Below are positions 57,592 to 64,000 of a stretch of DNA of 64,000 nt, in pieces. The notes beneath the pieces are model-generated. The model searched no databases and was not told the DNA's origin. It saw only the letters and a list, made by a program, of their open reading frames with translations. How positions within the stretch are numbered: position 1 is the first letter of the stretch; each line of letters starts with the position of its first letter. The DNA lies in assembly GCF_016219575.1 (NCBI RefSeq), contig NZ_JACRMG010000034.1, positions 62,001 through 126,000 on the forward strand, in the 5' to 3' direction. Position numbers and translations under genes: made by a program. This DNA is from Bradyrhizobium sp. (GTDB lineage Bacteria; Pseudomonadota; Alphaproteobacteria; Rhizobiales; Xanthobacteraceae).

Positions 57592-59115
57592 ATGGCCCCG
57601 GCACCCGTGATCCGACTGCACCCCGACGACGGCGTGTTGATCGCGCGATCGAGCCTGCCGCCGGGGCTTGTGGTCGCCGTTGGCGTCACCACCGTCGAGC
57701 GGATTCCCGCCGGCCACAAGGTGGCGATCAGGCCGATCGCGGTGGGCGAACCGGTGCGTCGTTACGGGCAGATCATCGGCTTTGCCACGGCGCCGATCGC
57801 GCCGGGCCAGCACGTGCACACCCAGAACTGCGGCATGGGCGATTTTGCCAAGGACTATGCCTATGGCGTCGACGTCAAGCCGGTGCCGAATTTCGACCTG
57901 CCCGCGACCTTCGACGGCATTCGCCGTCCCGACGGCCGCGTCGCGACGCGCAATTACATCGGTATCCTGACCTCGGTGAATTGCAGCGCGCATGTAGCCG
58001 GGCTCGTCGCCGATGTCTTCAAGAAGAATCCGTTCACCGGCGACAATCCGCTGGCTGAGTTTCCCAATGTCGACGGCGTGGTGGCGCTGACCCACAAGAC
58101 CGGCTGCGGCATGACGCAGAACGAGCCGCTGGCGCTGCTTCGCCGCACGCTCGGCGGTTACGCGCGGCATGCCAATTTCTCCGCCGTGATCGTGCTTGGC
58201 CTGGGATGCGAGGTGAATCAGATCGGCGGGCTGATGGAAGAGCAGAAGCTCGCCGGGCGGCTGCGCGCGATGGACATCCAGGAGGTCGGAGGCACCCGCA
58301 AGACGGTGGAAGCCGGTGTTGCCTTTGTGAGGGAGGCGCTGACCGACGCCAACAGGGTCAGGCGCGAGAAGGTAGCCGCGAGCGAATTGACGGTGGCGTT
58401 GCAATGCGGCGGCTCCGACGGTTATTCCGGCGTGTCGGCCAATCCCGCGCTGGGTGCGGCAAGCGATCTCCTGGTGCGCCATGGCGGCACTGTCATTCTC
58501 TCGGAGACGCCGGAGACCTACGGCGCCGAACATCTCTTGACGCGCCGCGCGGTCAGTCGCGAGGTCGGCGAGAAGCTGGTTGGATTGATGCGCTGGTGGG
58601 AGGAATACACCCAGCGCGAGGGCGCGGAGATGAACGCCAATCCGAGCCCGGGCAACAAGGCCGGCGGTCTCACCACCATTCTGGAAAAATCGCTTGGCGC
58701 GATGGCGAAGGCCGGCAGCACCAATCTGGTCGATGTGCTGCACTACGCCGAGCCCGTCACCAAGAAGGGTTTTGTGTTCATGGACACGCCCGGCTACGAC
58801 CCGGTCGCAGCGACAGGGCAGGTCGCCGGCGGCGCCAACCTCGTCTGCTTCACCACGGGTCGCGGCAGTGTGTTTGGCTGCAAGCCGGCGCCGTCGATCA
58901 AGCTCGCCACCAACACGCCGATGTACAAGCGGATGGAAGACGACATGGACGTCAATTGCGGCACCATCCTCGACGGTGAGGAGAGCGTGCAGGAATGCGG
59001 CCAGCGCATCTTCGAGCTGATGCTGAAGACGGCTTCCGGCCAGCCGACCAAGAGCGAGAGCTTCGATTTCGGCGGCGCCGAGTTCGCGCCCTGGGTGCTC
59101 GGCGCGACGATGTGA
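57592..59115 (+). CDS. UxaA/GarD-family sugar-acid dehydratase
   Basis: A 507-residue iron-type dehydratase of the altronate/galactarate family. The N-terminal SAF domain (about residues 1-90: HPDDGVLIARSSLPPG, YGQIIGFATAPIAPG) is followed by the catalytic domain with HKTGCGMTQNEP, GLGCEVNQIG, LQCGGSDGYSGVSANPALG and NPSPGNKAGGLTTILEKSLG. It would dehydrate a sugar acid to a 2-keto-3-deoxy acid, which an HpaI-family aldolase can split. The ATG has a good AAGGAG site. The substrate (altronate, galactarate or other) is not decided by eye. Confidence 0.88.
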   Translation: MAPAPVIRLHPDDGVLIARSSLPPGLVVAVGVTTVERIPAGHKVAIRPIAVGEPVRRYGQIIGFATAPIAPGQHVHTQNCGMGDFAKDYAYGVDVKPVPNFDLPATFDGIRRPDGRVATRNYIGILTSVNCSAHVAGLVADVFKKNPFTGDNPLAEFPNVDGVVALTHKTGCGMTQNEPLALLRRTLGGYARHANFSAVIVLGLGCEVNQIGGLMEEQKLAGRLRAMDIQEVGGTRKTVEAGVAFVREALTDANRVRREKVAASELTVALQCGGSDGYSGVSANPALGAASDLLVRHGGTVILSETPETYGAEHLLTRRAVSREVGEKLVGLMRWWEEYTQREGAEMNANPSPGNKAGGLTTILEKSLGAMAKAGSTNLVDVLHYAEPVTKKGFVFMDTPGYDPVAATGQVAGGANLVCFTTGRGSVFGCKPAPSIKLATNTPMYKRMEDDMDVNCGTILDGEESVQECGQRIFELMLKTASGQPTKSESFDFGGAEFAPWVLGATM

Positions 59116-59121
59116 ACAGGA

Positions 59122-59185
59122 GCGAATGGCGAGTGGCGAGTAGCGAATAGTGCCATCCATTCGCCACTCGCTATTCGCCATTCGC
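59122..59185. repeat. GCGAATGGCGAG-type palindrome (copy B)
   Basis: Outer arms GCGAATGGCGA (59122-59132) and TCGCCATTCGC (59175-59185); inner GCGAATAG and CTATTCGC. Followed by CCCTTTTCG, so it could act as a terminator after the dehydratase gene. Same family as 57486-57571. Confidence 0.88.
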
Positions 59186-59286
59186 CCTTTTCGCCCGCCC
59201 CATAGGCACTACATGCCCGTTGTTAGGGCTTGAATGAGGCCCCCCGCAGTGTTCTGCTCAAAAAAGCTGCTGGAGTTGCCCATCCC

Positions 59287-62553
<3,267 letters not shown>

Positions 62554-62577
62554 GGGTGTCGGATTCTGGAGAGTCGG

Positions 62578-64000
62578 ATGGTGGGACCGGCCGGGCAGGG
62601 ACAGGGTAGTCAGCAGGGCGAGAGCAAGGCGCGGCCGGGCCAGCGCCGCATCGCGCTGTGGACCCGCGATTACGCCCGCCTGCCGGGAATTCCCGACGAA
62701 TATATCGGTCCGGACGGCGCGCCGCGGCCGGCCTGGAGCCGGTTCCTCGATGCCTTTGCGGCGCTGTCGCCCGGCGAGATCGAGCGCCGCTTTGCCTCCG
62801 CCGACCGTCATTTGCGCGAGGCCGGCGTCACCTACCGCGCCCCCGGCGATACCGCCGACCGGATCTGGCCGCTCAGCCATTTGCCGCTCATCATCGATGA
62901 GGCCGACTGGGCGCAACTCACCGCCGGCATCGCCCAGCGCGCGCAGCTCTTGGAGATGGTGCTGCGCGACATCTATGGCGATGGCAGGCTGGTCGCGCAG
63001 GGCGCGATTCCGGCCGCCGCGATCGCCGGTAGCAGCGAATATCTGCGCGAGGTCTGCGGCGTGAAGCCGCCCGGCGGGCGCTACCTCAACCTCTATGCTG
63101 CCGATGTCGGCCGCGGGCCCGACGGCCGCTGGTGGGTGCTCAGCGACCGCACGCAGGCGCCGTCCGGCGCCGGCTACGCGCTGGAGAATCGGCTGGTGCT
63201 GTCGCGCGCGTTCTCCACGCTGTACAAGTCGATGAATGTCGAGCGCGTCGCGCCGTTCTTCGAGGCCTTCCGCGATTCCTTGCGCGACAGCGCCGACCGC
63301 GACGAGCCGCGCATCGGCCTGCTCACGCCCGGCAATTTCAGCGAGACCTATTTCGAGCACGCCACGCTCGCACGCTATCTCGGATTCATGCTGGTCGAAG
63401 GCGACGACCTCGCCGTCAGCGGCGACCGTATCCACATCCGCACCGTCGCGGGCCTGAAGCGGATCGACGTGCTGCTGCGCCGCGTCGATTCCAATTCGCT
63501 CGACCCGCTCGAGCTCGACGCCTCGTCGCATCTCGGCGTGCCCGGCCTGATCGACGTGCTGCGCAAGGGCGGCGTCGCGGTCGCCAACATGCCGGGCTCC
63601 GGCGTGCTGGAGGCGAGGGCGCTGCTCGGCTTCCTGCCGGGCCTGGCATGGCGGCTGCTCGGCGAGGAGCTGCTGATGCCGCACATCGCGACCTGGTGGT
63701 GCGGCCAGAAGTCGGCGCGCGAGGCCGTGCTGTCGCGGCTCGACGACATTGCGATCGAGGGCGCCTATGGCCGCGGCGTGCCGGGCTTTCCGGGCAACGA
63801 CCCGGTGCTGGCGAGCGAGCTTCCCGCCCCCGAGCGCGAGCGGCTGACCCGCGCGATCGACGAGCGCGGCATCGATTTCGTCGGCCAGGAGCTGGTGCGG
63901 CTCTCCACCACCCCGGTGTGGGAGAACGGCCGGATCACGCCAAAGCCGTTCGTGCTGCGCGTCTTTGCCGCCGCCACCAAGAACGGCTGGACCATCCTGC
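62578..64000 (+). CDS. circularly permuted ATP-grasp protein (3' truncated by the window)
   Basis: The frame is open from ATG 62578 to the window edge, giving 474 residues without a stop. Visible blocks: RIALWTRDYARLPGIPDEYI, LEMVLRDIYGDGRLVAQG, RWWVLSDRTQAPSGAGYALE, ENRLVLSRAFSTLYKSM, and NMPGSGVLEARALLGFLPGL with HIATWWCGQ. These fit the circularly permuted ATP-grasp (former DUF404/DUF407) family, often fused to an alpha-E domain downstream and about 800 residues in full. GGAGAG lies 5 bases before the start. Predicted amide ligase partner of the transglutaminase-like protein. Confidence 0.88.
   Translation, partial: MVGPAGQGQGSQQGESKARPGQRRIALWTRDYARLPGIPDEYIGPDGAPRPAWSRFLDAFAALSPGEIERRFASADRHLREAGVTYRAPGDTADRIWPLSHLPLIIDEADWAQLTAGIAQRAQLLEMVLRDIYGDGRLVAQGAIPAAAIAGSSEYLREVCGVKPPGGRYLNLYAADVGRGPDGRWWVLSDRTQAPSGAGYALENRLVLSRAFSTLYKSMNVERVAPFFEAFRDSLRDSADRDEPRIGLLTPGNFSETYFEHATLARYLGFMLVEGDDLAVSGDRIHIRTVAGLKRIDVLLRRVDSNSLDPLELDASSHLGVPGLIDVLRKGGVAVANMPGSGVLEARALLGFLPGLAWRLLGEELLMPHIATWWCGQKSAREAVLSRLDDIAIEGAYGRGVPGFPGNDPVLASELPAPERERLTRAIDERGIDFVGQELVRLSTTPVWENGRITPKPFVLRVFAAATKNGWTIL

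Overview
The window reads as chromosomal DNA of a high-GC alphaproteobacterium, most likely Bradyrhizobium or a close relative. This rests on GC-rich codon use with long false open frames opposite real genes, many acyl-CoA genes, and intergenic palindrome families and a promoter/stem-loop element (37195-37620) of a kind I associate with Bradyrhizobium genomes. The assignment is an inference. No tRNA, rRNA, CRISPR array, transposase or phage gene was seen.

Layout. 1-2736: end of a four-carbon sugar-acid operon (ltnD, otnI, otnK). 3045-9369: a tandem pair of AraC-type regulator plus chemoreceptor genes; the first regulator has a perfect FixK/FNR-type box upstream. 9564-18973 (minus): a seven-gene acyl-CoA operon (HMG-CoA-lyase-like enzyme, biotin-dependent carboxylase beta and alpha subunits, enoyl-CoA hydratase, two acyl-CoA dehydrogenases, thiolase-like protein). 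Divergent from it are a Baeyer-Villiger monooxygenase, a YghU-type glutathione transferase and an alpha/beta hydrolase (19193-22778). 22860-37036: several short, often divergent acyl-CoA operons (enoyl-CoA hydratases, short-chain dehydrogenases, acyl-CoA dehydrogenase, two CoA ligases, an APH-type phosphotransferase with a DUF6285 partner). 37037-37863: a gene-poor stretch of repeats. 37864-40677: phosphoenolpyruvate carboxylase. 40744-43398 (minus): a DUF35 protein, thiolase and dehydrogenase. 43606-45631: amidase and DUF2848. 45679-48353: two 2-oxoglutarate/Fe(II) oxygenases, the second AlkB, and an MFS transporter.

48350-55362 is a homoprotocatechuate (4-hydroxyphenylacetate) meta-cleavage cluster: hpaH, hpaF, hpaE, hpaD, a single-domain FAH protein and a TPP enzyme on the minus strand, with a divergent MarR regulator (hpaR). 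A 12-bp palindrome lies between them. 55577-59115 holds an Ldh-type dehydrogenase, an HpaI-family aldolase and a UxaA-family dehydratase; these could finish the hpa route or form a separate sugar-acid module. From 59287 to the right edge there is a transglutaminase-DUF2126 protein and the start of a circularly permuted ATP-grasp protein, part of a widespread and poorly understood peptide-modification system.

Most of the window is peripheral carbon catabolism feeding acyl-CoA and central pools, with ppc as the anaplerotic link. Nearly every gap between converging or consecutive transcription units carries a palindromic element of one of several families, and these probably act as terminators or RNA processing sites.
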